Below, piece by piece: positions 14,776 through 23,394 of a DNA stretch of 41,437 nt. The notes beneath the pieces were generated by a model. That model was not told where the DNA came from. It was given only the letters and a program-made list of their open reading frames with translations, and ran no database searches. This DNA is from Spirochaetia bacterium. GTDB lineage: Bacteria; Spirochaetota; Spirochaetia; Treponematales; Breznakiellaceae. The stretch is from assembly GCA_026002025.1 (NCBI GenBank), contig BOAU01000007.1, positions 1-41,437 of the forward strand, given 5' to 3'. Numbering within the stretch: position 1 is the first letter of the stretch; the number at the start of each line of letters is the position of its first letter. The translations under genes and the position numbers were made by a program.

Positions 14776-16179
14776 TCATGCCTCCAACGGAACGGTAATG
14801 CAGAAACAAGTTCCGGTTTTTCCTTCCCGCTCCGAATGCGCCTCTATTGTCCAGTTGTGGGAATCAACAACCCATTTTACCACCGCAAGCCCCAGGCCCA
14901 TGCCCTGTTCCCGGCGGGAAGAAGTTCCCCGGTAAAATAGTTCAAAAATATGGGGCAGATCGGCTTTGTCGATGCCCGGACCGTTATCGCTTACCGTTAT
15001 TTGCATAAACCTTCGGTGTATATTCGATTCTTCTTTTAAGGTTAGCATAGTCTTTCCAACAATACCGGCCTTAAGACTGATGACCGAACCGTCAGGCGTA
15101 TAACGGATAGCGTTGTTCACCAGATTTTCCAGCGCACGGAGGGCAAGGCTTTCGTCCATGGGGATACAGAGATTTTCAGGCAGCGCGATTTCATGATTGA
15201 ATTCATGACGGAGTAGTTCGGCGTCAGCGGAAAACGCCTTTACAGTATTCCGCAGAAAAGCAGCAATAGTTACTTTCTGTAATTTGCCCCGCCATTCCCC
15301 TGTGTCCATGCGTACAAATTCCAATAGATCGTTTATCATACTTTCAAGCTGATCCGCCTTTGCGGAAATTATTTCCGTGGCGCTGGTATGGGTGGCGGGA
15401 TCTTCGGTGATGCCGTCCTCTATTGCCTCGGTGTACGCCTTGATTAAAGCCAAAGGTGTTTTGAGGTCGTGGGTAACTCCCATGATAAAACGTGAACGCC
15501 GCAGTTCTTCTTCCTTCAAGGCGTTTCTCATTCGGTTGAGCGAATTGGTAAGGGACGTTATCTCATTGTTCCCCTTAATCTCTACCGCAAGGTCCAATTC
15601 GCCTTCCGCTATACGCCGTGTGGCGTTCTCAAGGATCAGCACCGATTTAGTGATTGAACGGGCGATAAATAGGGACATGGCAATCGCAAAGATAATCAAC
15701 ATCAGGAAAAGAGAGGACACTATAATTACCGGAAGAAACAAAGGCCCTGGCGGAAAGCCTTGGGGCAATTCCCCGCCCCTTCTGATAAGGATATAACCGT
15801 GATTGTTCAGCCAGCCGGGGGCTTCAAAACTGTAGGCATATTGCGGATCTCCCTCCAGAAGAAGCGAGAATATTTTTTCGGATGGCACGGAATCGCCTGC
15901 GGTAAAATCGGGAATAGTGGAATGAAGCACGAGAAAATCACTGCGAAACACCGTAATATCCGCAAGTTCGCTTATTCGGTATATAAAATGGGAAAATGCT
16001 TCCCGGTCATTAAAATCCATCTGTTCATCCAGCATGGCGGCAATATCCTCATAAACCGCTATTTCCGCACTTTCCTGCTGCCGGGCGATTTGGACATATA
16101 TCGCCCCCCCTATGATGAAGAGCAGCGGGACAATGAGAATACCGGCTATCAAAAGGTGAAACTGCGTTTTTATTTTCAT
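14776..16179 (-). CDS. Sensor histidine kinase
   Basis: A 467-residue membrane kinase. Transmembrane helices lie near residues 7-29 and 150-175 around a periplasmic sensor domain, then a HAMP domain follows. HisKA has the phosphorylated histidine in FIMGVTHDLKTPLALI. The HATPase has the N box NNAIRYT, a G1 box DNGPGI, the F box FELFYRG and a G2 box GMGLGLAVVKWVV. It overlaps the response regulator by four bases and is translated after it. Its output is probably the divergent efflux operon. Confidence 0.93.
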   Translation of the reverse strand: MKIKTQFHLLIAGILIVPLLFIIGGAIYVQIARQQESAEIAVYEDIAAMLDEQMDFNDREAFSHFIYRISELADITVFRSDFLVLHSTIPDFTAGDSVPSEKIFSLLLEGDPQYAYSFEAPGWLNNHGYILIRRGGELPQGFPPGPLFLPVIIVSSLFLMLIIFAIAMSLFIARSITKSVLILENATRRIAEGELDLAVEIKGNNEITSLTNSLNRMRNALKEEELRRSRFIMGVTHDLKTPLALIKAYTEAIEDGITEDPATHTSATEIISAKADQLESMINDLLEFVRMDTGEWRGKLQKVTIAAFLRNTVKAFSADAELLRHEFNHEIALPENLCIPMDESLALRALENLVNNAIRYTPDGSVISLKAGIVGKTMLTLKEESNIHRRFMQITVSDNGPGIDKADLPHIFELFYRGTSSRREQGMGLGLAVVKWVVDSHNWTIEAHSEREGKTGTCFCITVPLEA

Positions 16180-16877
16180 GCTTTTTTTTGCTCCGGATTG
16201 TTAAAACGGTATCCCATACTGTGCACGGTTTCTATATAGATCGGATTTACCGGGTCGTCTTCGATCTTCTTCCGCAGCCGCTGGACATACACCGCCACGG
16301 TAGTAAGGTCGCCGTAGGTATTTTTCCAGACACCCGCATAAATAGTTTCCACATCCAGCGGCTTTCCCGGATTCCTGGTCAGAAACGCAAGGCAGCCGAA
16401 TTCCTTGGCGGAAAGGGGTATCCGCTGGTCCCCTTTTTTCAGGAGGCAGGCGTCATAATCCAGCGCAAAGGGGCCGAAACGGAACAGATTTGCCGCTTCC
16501 TTTTCATCGTAATTCCGCGCCCGACGAAAGACAGCCCTCACTCTGGCCACCAGCACCTTGGGAGAAAAGGGCTTGGAAATATATTCGTCCGCCCCGCTTC
16601 CCAAACCATTTATCTGATCCTCGTCGCTTGACCGGGCCGACACAATCAACACCGGAGTGCTGCTCGTCCGTCTGAACTGCTGCAGGAATTCAAAACCGTC
16701 CATGCCGGGCAGATTAATATCCAAAATCACCAGTTCCGGCTTCCATTCCCCGGCAACAGCAAGCCCTGTTTCGGCGCTCTCGGCGATGCGGGGCTCAAAA
16801 CCGTCTCTGGATAAATACAGAAAAACAATGTCCGCCAGTTCCCGCTCGTCCTCTATAATTAAAATTTTTCCCTGCAT
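16176..16877 (-). CDS. OmpR-family response regulator
   Basis: A 233-residue regulator. The receiver domain has acidic residues E9/D10, phospho-acceptor D53 in VILDINLPGMDGF and K102 in ISKPFSPK. A winged-helix DNA-binding domain at about 130-230 ends YIETVHSMGYRFNN. It is the first gene of the minus-strand pair with the kinase and is divergent from the OEP-adaptor-pump operon. The repeated palindromic sites at 16941 and 18292 are natural targets for it. Confidence 0.94.
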   Translation of the reverse strand: MQGKILIIEDERELADIVFLYLSRDGFEPRIAESAETGLAVAGEWKPELVILDINLPGMDGFEFLQQFRRTSSTPVLIVSARSSDEDQINGLGSGADEYISKPFSPKVLVARVRAVFRRARNYDEKEAANLFRFGPFALDYDACLLKKGDQRIPLSAKEFGCLAFLTRNPGKPLDVETIYAGVWKNTYGDLTTVAVYVQRLRKKIEDDPVNPIYIETVHSMGYRFNNPEQKKA

Positions 16878-16940
16878 ACTTCTTACTCTCGTTACAAAGT
16901 GTATGGTATGAAAGCCGGATAGGGCAAGCGAAAATCAGCA

Positions 16941-16985
16941 TTATAACAAAATGTTATAAATTTTTTATCCCCTGTTAATGGCTTT
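16941..16985. promoter_or_regulatory. Putative operator upstream of the efflux operon, copy 1
   Basis: TTATAACA-AAA-TGTTATAA at 16941-16959 is a perfect eight-base inverted repeat. From 16943 to 16985 the sequence is repeated with two mismatches upstream of the adaptor gene. Two TGTTA-type half-sites lie 21 bases apart, two helical turns. Placement between the divergent regulator and OEP genes makes it a likely response-regulator site. Confidence 0.6.
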
Positions 16986-17002
16986 CACTCCGAATAGAGA
17001 AT

Positions 17003-18295
17003 ATGTTGTATTCCATGAAAACGAAATTACTTATCATAGCCGCCGTAATGCTTGCGGCCATTCAGTCTATCGGGGCCGAAACGGTCCTGACGGCGGATGA
17101 AGCGGTAGCCCTCGCGCTGAAACAGAACCTCAGCCTGGACCGGACGAGAATTGAGACCGGGGGGAAAAAGCGTGAAGCGGGGACGGCATGGAACAGCCTT
17201 ATCCCCTCGGTAAGCGCCGGGGCGGCTTACAGCCGGGGCACATCCATTACCGGAGACCTGCCGCCGGCCAGAGAAGAATGGACCCCCGGCGTTTCCCTTT
17301 CTGCTTCCCTCAGCCTTTCCCCCGCTATCGTTACCGAGATACGGAGAACCAAAGCGGATTACGAGGCGGGGCTGCTTTCTTACGAAGCGGCAAAACAGGA
17401 ACTTGAACTACAGGTGCGGAAATCTTTTTATCAAATAGTGCTGCTGGGATCCAATGTGGAATTGGCAAATCGGAACATAGCCAGTGCCCAGGCGAGGCAT
17501 GAGGAAGCCGCCGCCAAAGCAGGGGTAGGCCAGTCATCCCGGCTGGACGAGCTTTCAGCACGGGTAGACCTGGAAAACTTACGGCCGGCAAAGCGGAGCG
17601 CCGAAACCGCTTTAAACAACGCCCTGGAAAATTTCGCCCTTGTCCTTGGTATAGACCCGGAAGAAACGATACAGCTTAATGGATCGCTGGAACTGCCCTC
17701 GCCGCCGGAACTTATCGCTGCTGACCGGCAGGAAAGTTTGAGCATCTCCTCATTAAAGAAATCGCTGGAGGCGCTGGAGGCCCAGCGGAAAACCCTGTGG
17801 AATCAGTCATACATTCCCAGCCTGCGTCTGTCGTGGACCGGGAACCCCGCTTATGCCAACGATACCTGGGCCGACAGTACCGGTTCCTTTTCGGTAGGCG
17901 TCAGTATCCAGCTTGACAATTTTCTCCCCGGTTCAAAAACAAAGAACCAGATAGCCGCAGTTGATGACAGCCTTGCCCTGTACCGGAGCCAGATTACCGA
18001 AGCTATCAGAAATCAGGATACGCAAATTCGGCAAAATATGCGGCTAATGGAACAATCCATCGAAAGTATTCAAGCAATTTCCCTAAACGTGGACCTTGCC
18101 CGTGAAACCTATGCCATGTGGACGCAAGCGTACCGGCAAGGATCGGCGGATTTGCAGCAGTTACGGAACGCTGCCGACAGTCTTTCTGAAGCCGAAAACC
18201 GGCTGCGGCAGGAACAGTACAACCTGTTAGCGGCAATGCTTGATTTGGAAAAGAGCCTCAATATTCCTTTTGGGAGCTTGGGGGGAGCAAAATAA
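17003..18295 (+). CDS. TolC-like outer-membrane efflux protein
   Basis: A 430-residue OEP-family protein. An N-terminal signal peptide (LLIIAAVMLAAIQSIGAE) is followed by two repeated halves rich in long amphipathic helices, for example ETVLTADEAVALALKQN at the start of the mature part. It forms the outer-membrane duct of the tripartite pump encoded by the next genes. The ATG at 17003 or the one at 17015 could be used; neither has a strong ribosome site. It is separated from the adaptor gene by 154 bases that hold a second operator copy. Confidence 0.88.
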   Translation: MLYSMKTKLLIIAAVMLAAIQSIGAETVLTADEAVALALKQNLSLDRTRIETGGKKREAGTAWNSLIPSVSAGAAYSRGTSITGDLPPAREEWTPGVSLSASLSLSPAIVTEIRRTKADYEAGLLSYEAAKQELELQVRKSFYQIVLLGSNVELANRNIASAQARHEEAAAKAGVGQSSRLDELSARVDLENLRPAKRSAETALNNALENFALVLGIDPEETIQLNGSLELPSPPELIAADRQESLSISSLKKSLEALEAQRKTLWNQSYIPSLRLSWTGNPAYANDTWADSTGSFSVGVSIQLDNFLPGSKTKNQIAAVDDSLALYRSQITEAIRNQDTQIRQNMRLMEQSIESIQAISLNVDLARETYAMWTQAYRQGSADLQQLRNAADSLSEAENRLRQEQYNLLAAMLDLEKSLNIPFGSLGGAK

Positions 18296-18334
18296 CAAAA
18301 TGTTATAATTTTTTTATCCCCTGTTTATGGCTTT
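18292..18334. promoter_or_regulatory. Putative operator upstream of the adaptor gene, copy 2
   Basis: This copies the 43 bases at 16943-16985 with two differences, including the inverted repeat ATAACA-AAA-TGTTAT. It overlaps the stop codon of the OEP gene. It suggests that the adaptor-pump genes have their own regulated promoter under the same regulator. Confidence 0.6.
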
Positions 18335-18383
18335 TCCATTTTGCGCAGTATAGATTGTAATTATAAAGACGTAAAGGAGTTTC

Positions 18384-18400
18384 GTGTTACGTTGTAACAC
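18384..18400 (+). promoter_or_regulatory. Inverted repeat in the adaptor gene leader
   Basis: GTGTTAC-GTT-GTAACAC is a perfect seven-base inverted repeat right after an AAAGGAG sequence (18373-18379). It may be an operator or a hairpin hiding that ribosome site. A GTG at 18384 is in frame with the adaptor gene and would add 22 residues. Confidence 0.4.
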
Positions 18401-18449
18401 TTCCGATCTTACATCAGCGCTAACGCGCCTATTTTTAAAGGAGATCAAA

Positions 18450-19460
18450 ATGAAAGAGAAAAAAGGCACAGCTCAAAAAGTGGTCATTTTTTTTGCGGTC
18501 CTGTTGGTGGCAGCGGGGTTTGTTTTTTTGCCGTCCCTGTTTGCGGAGCATAACGGCGGAACAGGTCAGGCACCCGGCGGTCCTGGTGGCCCCGGCGGGC
18601 TGCCAGGACCCGGCGGTCCGGGAGGTCCTCCGGGCAGCGGTTCCAGGGCGTCGTCTACGGATACGGTTTTTTCAATCCGTACCGCCGGAGCAGTTACCAG
18701 AGACCTACAGGCGTACATTGAAGTGAACGGCAATATCATCAACGAAAACCAGGTAGCGGTAAATCCCGATATGGGCGGCAAACTGACATCCGTGCGGGTC
18801 GCCCTGGGTTCAACGGTGAAAAAAGGAGAAGTGATTGGGTATGTCGATCCTTCAAAACCCGGCTCGTCATATTCATTAAGCCCGGTCATTTCCCCAGCTT
18901 CCGGCACGGTCGTCGGTACTCCCCTTACCGTCGGCTCCACGGTTTCTACCGCAAGCACGATTGCGACCATCGCAGGTTCTGACGGCCTTGAAATTGAAAC
19001 ACATATACCGGAACGGGAAGTGGGCCAGCTTAGGGAAGGGCTCAAAGCCGATATTACCCTGGCGGCGTTTCCCGGAGAAACCTTCGCCGCAGTTGTTACT
19101 ACGGTTTCTCCCATAGTGGATTCCAATTCCCGGACAAAAAAAATCCTCCTTAAACTCGTCAAACAGGACAGCCGGATCAACGCGGGAATGTTTGCCCGGG
19201 TAAAACTCAACACCCGTGTATATGAGAGTGTCGTTGCCGTGCCGGCCGAGGCGCTGGTCGAACTGCGGGGCATTAACGGCGTGTACGCTCTGGAAGAAGG
19301 CGGGGAACAGGTGCGCTTTCGGGAAGTAACATCTGGGGCAACCGTGGATGGCGAAACAGAAATACGCACAGGGCTTGATACCGGAATGGCGGTCGTTATA
19401 CAGGGCCAGCAATTCCTCACAGACGGCGCAAAAGTAAGAGTAATCGGCAGGAGCATATAA
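18450..19460 (+). CDS. RND efflux periplasmic adaptor (HlyD/AcrA family)
   Basis: A 336-residue membrane-fusion protein. Residues 10-31 form an N-terminal anchor or signal. Residues 36-64 are almost pure Gly-Pro triplets, a collagen-like linker. The biotinyl-lipoyl hairpin includes GGKLTSVRVALGSTVKKGEVIGYV, and the beta-barrel and membrane-proximal domains follow. It bridges pump and outer-membrane duct. AAAGGAGATC before the ATG at 18450 supports that start over the GTG at 18384. It ends two bases before the pump gene. Confidence 0.88.
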   Translation: MKEKKGTAQKVVIFFAVLLVAAGFVFLPSLFAEHNGGTGQAPGGPGGPGGLPGPGGPGGPPGSGSRASSTDTVFSIRTAGAVTRDLQAYIEVNGNIINENQVAVNPDMGGKLTSVRVALGSTVKKGEVIGYVDPSKPGSSYSLSPVISPASGTVVGTPLTVGSTVSTASTIATIAGSDGLEIETHIPEREVGQLREGLKADITLAAFPGETFAAVVTTVSPIVDSNSRTKKILLKLVKQDSRINAGMFARVKLNTRVYESVVAVPAEALVELRGINGVYALEEGGEQVRFREVTSGATVDGETEIRTGLDTGMAVVIQGQQFLTDGAKVRVIGRSI

Positions 19461-19462
19461 TA

Positions 19463-22400
19463 ATGGGCATCGCGCAGAAAGTTGTTTCCCGCCCGGTTTT
19501 GGGCATTATTGTTTTCGGTTTGATCGCCATCGTGGGGCTGTACATGGTTTCGGATGTGGCGATTGATATGTTCCCGGAAATGAGTATGCCCATGCTGGTA
19601 GTGTCAGCATCCTACAGCGGCGCGGGGCCGGAAACGGTGGAAGAAACCATAACCCGGCCGCTGGAAGCGCAGCTCGTCAATGTTTCCGGCCTCAAGGAAA
19701 TGACATCCACCTCAAGCGAAGGCTCCAGCATGATCATGCTGGAGTTTAATTACGGCGCAAACCTTGAGGCAAAAACGAACGATATTCGGGATCGGCTGGA
19801 TCAGGTTAAGGGACGATTGCCCGACGATGCGGGCACTCCCTCCATTTTTCAGTTTGATCCCAACTCAATGCCCATCTTGCGGATCGCCGTGGCAGGAAAC
19901 CGGAATCAGGATGAACTGCGTTCCCTGGCGAAAAGCCTCGTGCAGAACAGTCTGGAACAGGTTGACGGAGTAGCCTCTACCAATCTCATGGGCGGCAGGG
20001 AACGCATTGTCAATATCGAAGTTTCCCAAAACCGTCTTGAAGCCTACGGCCTTACCATCACCGGAATCAGGAACACGCTTGCCTCTCAAAATTTAGAATT
20101 GGGCGCCGGTTCCATTGAAGAAGGCTCAAAAAATTACAGCATCCGCACTACCGGAACCTATTCCTCGATTCAGGATATTGCGGAGACGGTGATAGCAAAA
20201 CGAAACGGAGCGGACATACGCTTGCAGGATGTGGGGACGGTGGGCCTGGGCTACCCCAGGGAAAGTTCCACCGTTTATATCAACGGGGAAAGCGGAGTCT
20301 ATGTCGGTGTCATCAAACAAAGCGGGACCAATTCAGTCGCCGTGGCGGATAGGGTAAGAGTGAAACTGGACGAAATACGGAGAACGCTGCCCGCCGACAT
20401 AAGCCTCGTCATCACTTCCGACGATACCACTCAGATCAGGGGAATGATAAACGAGCTTATCAGTTCGGCGCTCTCAGGCGCGGCTTTGGCTATGGCAATA
20501 TTGCTTATTTTTTTGCGGAACATCAAAAGTACGATCATCATCGGCATATCAATTCCCTTTTCCATTCTGGTAACGCTGCTGGTAATGAGCATAACAGGGG
20601 TTACCCTCAACATGATCACCATGACCGGGCTTATCCTTGGTGTCGGCATGATAGTAGATTCCTCGATTGTAATTCTGGAAAATATTTTCAAGTACCGTGA
20701 GCGGGGGGCAAAACCTTCAATCGCCGCCGTGCTTGGCTGTCAGGAAGTGCTATCTTCCATTGTTTCTTCCACGCTTACCACCCTTTGCGTTTTTGTGCCT
20801 ATCATTTTGTTCAAAAGCCGTCTTGGTATGCAGGGAGAAATGCTTCAGGGCCTTATCTTCACCGTAGGCATTGCCCTTGCTTCAAGCCTCCTCGTGGCAA
20901 TATTCCTGGTGCCCATATTGGCGGGGAAATTTTTCCCGCTGCAAACACGGACACAAAAACCGCTCAAAAACCCTCTGCTCAAAAAGATTGACACCTTTGC
21001 GGAAAAAATATTTTCAGGTATTGACAAGGGATATACCCGCCTCCTTACCATAGCAGTCTCGCACCGGCTTGCGGTGGTTGTGTTAATTGCCGCGCTTTTT
21101 ACCGGCACGGTCCTTGCCATTCCCAAAATGCGGCTCGTGATGATGCCGGGGATGAACGAGGAATCCGTTACGCTTAATGTTACGCTGCCCCAGGGAACCA
21201 CCTACGACACCACCAGGGCGGTGATGCTGCAATTACAGGAATTCGCCATTGATGAGATACAGGGAGCGAAAAGCATTATTGTTGACGTGGGAAGTTCCGG
21301 CAGCGCTATGGGCGGAGCGGGAACCAACCGGGGTTCAATCGCGGTAAGCCTTGATTTGGATAATCCCGCCTCAGACAAAAGCGCTGCGGTGCGCAGTAAA
21401 CTGCTCGCCCATGCGCGGGATTTTCCCAACGCAACCATGAGTTTTAGCGCAGGTATGAGCCAGATGTTGTCGGGGGGCAGCGATATTGATATAGCCCTCC
21501 GGGTGGATGAAATTGACACGGGCCTTTCCGCCGCCAACGAAATTGCCGATTTGATCAAGGCAGAAGTGAGCGAACTTACGGAAGTAACCGTGGACATGAC
21601 CGAAGGGCTGCCACAAGTGGAAGTGGTGATAGACCGGGAACGGGCTTACAATATGGGGCTTTCCATCAACAGTATCGCTACCGAAATCGCCGCCGCAATG
21701 AACGGCACAACCGCTACCACCTTCCGCTATGCGGGAAATGAATACGATGTGATAATCAAGCTTACCGAAGCGGACCGCGCAAAACTGCCCGATCTGGAAC
21801 GTATTTTTGTTTCATCTTCAAACGGGATCCTGTATCCTCTTGCCAATTTTGCCTCTTTGGAAAAAGGCGCAGGGCCGGTGAGCATAAGCCGGGAAAACCA
21901 GTCAAGGATCATCCACGTTACCGGCAATCTCGCCTCGGAATCTCTGCGGGCTGACGAAGTGGAAAACAAAGTCCGGGAAGTTCTGGACGCAAATTTCATT
22001 GCACCCGAAGGAGTAACCATAAGCTACGAAGGGCAATGGGGGGAAATTACCGACACCACAAAAACCTACGGCCTTATCTTTACTTTGGCGGTGCTGCTGG
22101 TTTTCGGCGTCATGGCGGGTCAGTATGAATCGTTCAAAGATCCGCTCATAAATCTTTGCACCATTCCGCTTTTGGCAATAGGCGTTGTTGGTATTTATTT
22201 AATTACCGGCCAGCCTTTGAGTATGTTTACGCTGGTAGGGGTGGTCATGCTGGCGGGCATTGTGGTGAATAACGGCATCGTTCTGGTGGACTACACAAAT
22301 ATCCTCGTGGGCCGGGGAGTTTCGGTACGGCAGGCCGTTATTGATGCCGGTTTTTCCCGGCTGCGCCCGGTGTTGATGACTACCTTGACAACCATTCTGG

Positions 22401-22627
22401 GCCTCATTCCCATGTCTTTCTTCCCCGGTGAATCGTCAACCATGATTCAGCCCATCGGCCTTACCGTCATTGGCGGTCTTACCTCATCAACCGTGATCAC
22501 GCTTTTCTTTATTCCGGTAATGTATTCGCTTATCAATGAGCATAGGGGGAAGAAAATTAAAAATCTCAATACTGCGATAGAAAGTGAAATACAGACCTCA
22601 CAGGCCGGCATGGAGGCTTCAGTATGA
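19463..22627 (+). CDS. RND efflux pump, AcrB/HAE-1-type
   Basis: A 1054-residue inner-membrane pump with the expected twelve helices and two large periplasmic loops. It begins IAQKVVSRPVLGIIVFGLI, and the loop has the typical ETVEETITRPLEAQLVNV. In helix 4 the proton-relay region reads LGVGMIVDSSIVILENI. Only one aspartate is present where AcrB has two adjacent ones, as in many non-proteobacterial members. The gene overlaps the following PII-like gene by four bases. The substrate is unknown. Confidence 0.95.
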   Translation: MGIAQKVVSRPVLGIIVFGLIAIVGLYMVSDVAIDMFPEMSMPMLVVSASYSGAGPETVEETITRPLEAQLVNVSGLKEMTSTSSEGSSMIMLEFNYGANLEAKTNDIRDRLDQVKGRLPDDAGTPSIFQFDPNSMPILRIAVAGNRNQDELRSLAKSLVQNSLEQVDGVASTNLMGGRERIVNIEVSQNRLEAYGLTITGIRNTLASQNLELGAGSIEEGSKNYSIRTTGTYSSIQDIAETVIAKRNGADIRLQDVGTVGLGYPRESSTVYINGESGVYVGVIKQSGTNSVAVADRVRVKLDEIRRTLPADISLVITSDDTTQIRGMINELISSALSGAALAMAILLIFLRNIKSTIIIGISIPFSILVTLLVMSITGVTLNMITMTGLILGVGMIVDSSIVILENIFKYRERGAKPSIAAVLGCQEVLSSIVSSTLTTLCVFVPIILFKSRLGMQGEMLQGLIFTVGIALASSLLVAIFLVPILAGKFFPLQTRTQKPLKNPLLKKIDTFAEKIFSGIDKGYTRLLTIAVSHRLAVVVLIAALFTGTVLAIPKMRLVMMPGMNEESVTLNVTLPQGTTYDTTRAVMLQLQEFAIDEIQGAKSIIVDVGSSGSAMGGAGTNRGSIAVSLDLDNPASDKSAAVRSKLLAHARDFPNATMSFSAGMSQMLSGGSDIDIALRVDEIDTGLSAANEIADLIKAEVSELTEVTVDMTEGLPQVEVVIDRERAYNMGLSINSIATEIAAAMNGTTATTFRYAGNEYDVIIKLTEADRAKLPDLERIFVSSSNGILYPLANFASLEKGAGPVSISRENQSRIIHVTGNLASESLRADEVENKVREVLDANFIAPEGVTISYEGQWGEITDTTKTYGLIFTLAVLLVFGVMAGQYESFKDPLINLCTIPLLAIGVVGIYLITGQPLSMFTLVGVVMLAGIVVNNGIVLVDYTNILVGRGVSVRQAVIDAGFSRLRPVLMTTLTTILGLIPMSFFPGESSTMIQPIGLTVIGGLTSSTVITLFFIPVMYSLINEHRGKKIKNLNTAIESEIQTSQAGMEASV

Positions 22628-22905
22628 AACGTATTGAAATCATCACCAACAGATCGGTTCAGGAGGATATTCTCCAGGGGCTTGAAACGAATATCGAGGA
22701 TTTTTCTTATACAATTATCCCGATAGTACAGGGCAAAGGGAAAGATAATTACCGGTTGGGGACTCCAATATGGCCGGAAGAAAATTGCATTATCATCACT
22801 TACCTTGAGGACTGGACGGTGCCGGATGCGGAACAGGCGGTAATGGCGGTTAAAACAAAATACCCAGGAGAGGGAATAAAACTGTTTATCGTTCCCGCTT
22901 CGTGA
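22624..22905 (+). CDS. PII-like transporter-associated protein (PG0541 family)
   Basis: A 93-residue protein with a ferredoxin-like/PII-type pattern: KRIEIITNRSVQEDILQGL at the start, YTIIPIVQGKGK, then a strand ENCIIITYLED and a final GIKLFIVPAS strand. Genes of this family typically follow RND pumps and are thought to sense or tune them. ATGA overlap with the pump stop suggests fixed stoichiometry. Family name from memory of the context and fold; ligand unknown. Confidence 0.72.
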   Translation: MKRIEIITNRSVQEDILQGLETNIEDFSYTIIPIVQGKGKDNYRLGTPIWPEENCIIITYLEDWTVPDAEQAVMAVKTKYPGEGIKLFIVPAS

Positions 22906-23247
22906 AGGGAAAACAATGTATTCAGAAAAAGGTTTATTGTCAGAACAGCTACGCTCAAAAACGCTACTGACCAAGCGGATGCAATCTACCCCAATGACCA
23001 AAAGTGTTTTTTAAGAAAAAGCCGCCTCATACAGTATTGCTCAATGGTGTAAGTAGCCGTGATAAGGCAGTAGCGGCTCATAGCATCTTCCCGGTCGTCA
23101 AGGCCCAAAACCGCCTTAAAGTCGGCCAGAGGAATTAAAGAATGAAGCGGTGTTTCGTTACCCATAGGGACAAAATAAGCCCCCTGTTATGGTAGAAAAA
23201 TGGAACAAACCTGCAAAATGAGGAAAAAACATTTTTTATCTGTTAGC
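22906..23247. other. Gene-poor stretch after the efflux operon
   Basis: Apart from the small minus-strand ORF at 22986-23165, nothing recognisable lies here. The sequence between the PII-like gene and the abi-module copy 2 looks like debris. No intrinsic terminator with a clear T run was found for the efflux operon. Confidence 0.5.
22986..23165 (-). CDS. Short ORF, probable remnant of a larger gene
   Basis: A 59-residue reading frame from the ATG at 23165 contains LADFKAVLGLDDREDAMSRY, then a helix with TATYTIEQYCMRRLFL. The composition is protein-like and the frame is open throughout. I have a faint impression of a transposase-linked family but cannot name it. No good ribosome site is visible. 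The neighbourhood of truncated genes suggests a fragment. Confidence 0.35.
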   Translation of the reverse strand: MGNETPLHSLIPLADFKAVLGLDDREDAMSRYCLITATYTIEQYCMRRLFLKKHFWSLG

Positions 23248-23276
23248 TTGACAACAATGGACAAATCCCTTATATT
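23248..23276 (+). promoter_or_regulatory. Promoter of abi-module copy 2
   Basis: TTGACA at 23248-23253, 17-base spacer, TATATT at 23271-23276: identical promoter boxes to copy 1 at 12133-12161, with two spacer differences. Confidence 0.7.
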
Positions 23277-23282
23277 TTCCTT

Positions 23283-23348
23283 AGTGATCGTGTTGCGGAG
23301 GTTATAAACCAAGGCGACCGGGGGAGCCCTGAAGGGCTCCTTTTTTTT
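23283..23348 (+). ncRNA. Small terminator-ended RNA, copy 2
   Basis: This is the second copy of the RNA at 12168-12233, with two substitutions. The terminator stem here reads GGAGCCC-TGAA-GGGCTCC, a perfect seven-base-pair stem before eight Ts (23341-23348), restoring a Watson-Crick pair where copy 1 has G-U. The promoter and the whole RNA are preserved although the following abi frame is ruined. Confidence 0.6.
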
Positions 23349-23361
23349 ATCAGAGGGTACA

Positions 23362-23394
23362 ATGCCGGAAAAGAAGCCTTTTTGACCTACGAAC
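23362..23394 (+). pseudogene. Abi-like gene start, frameshifted remnant
   Basis: The first codons match the abi ORF at 12247 (MPEKKPF), but a T has been lost from the T run, giving an immediate TGA at 23383. Homology to copy 1 ends at about 23394, where sequence from a glycoside hydrolase gene begins. Confidence 0.65.
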
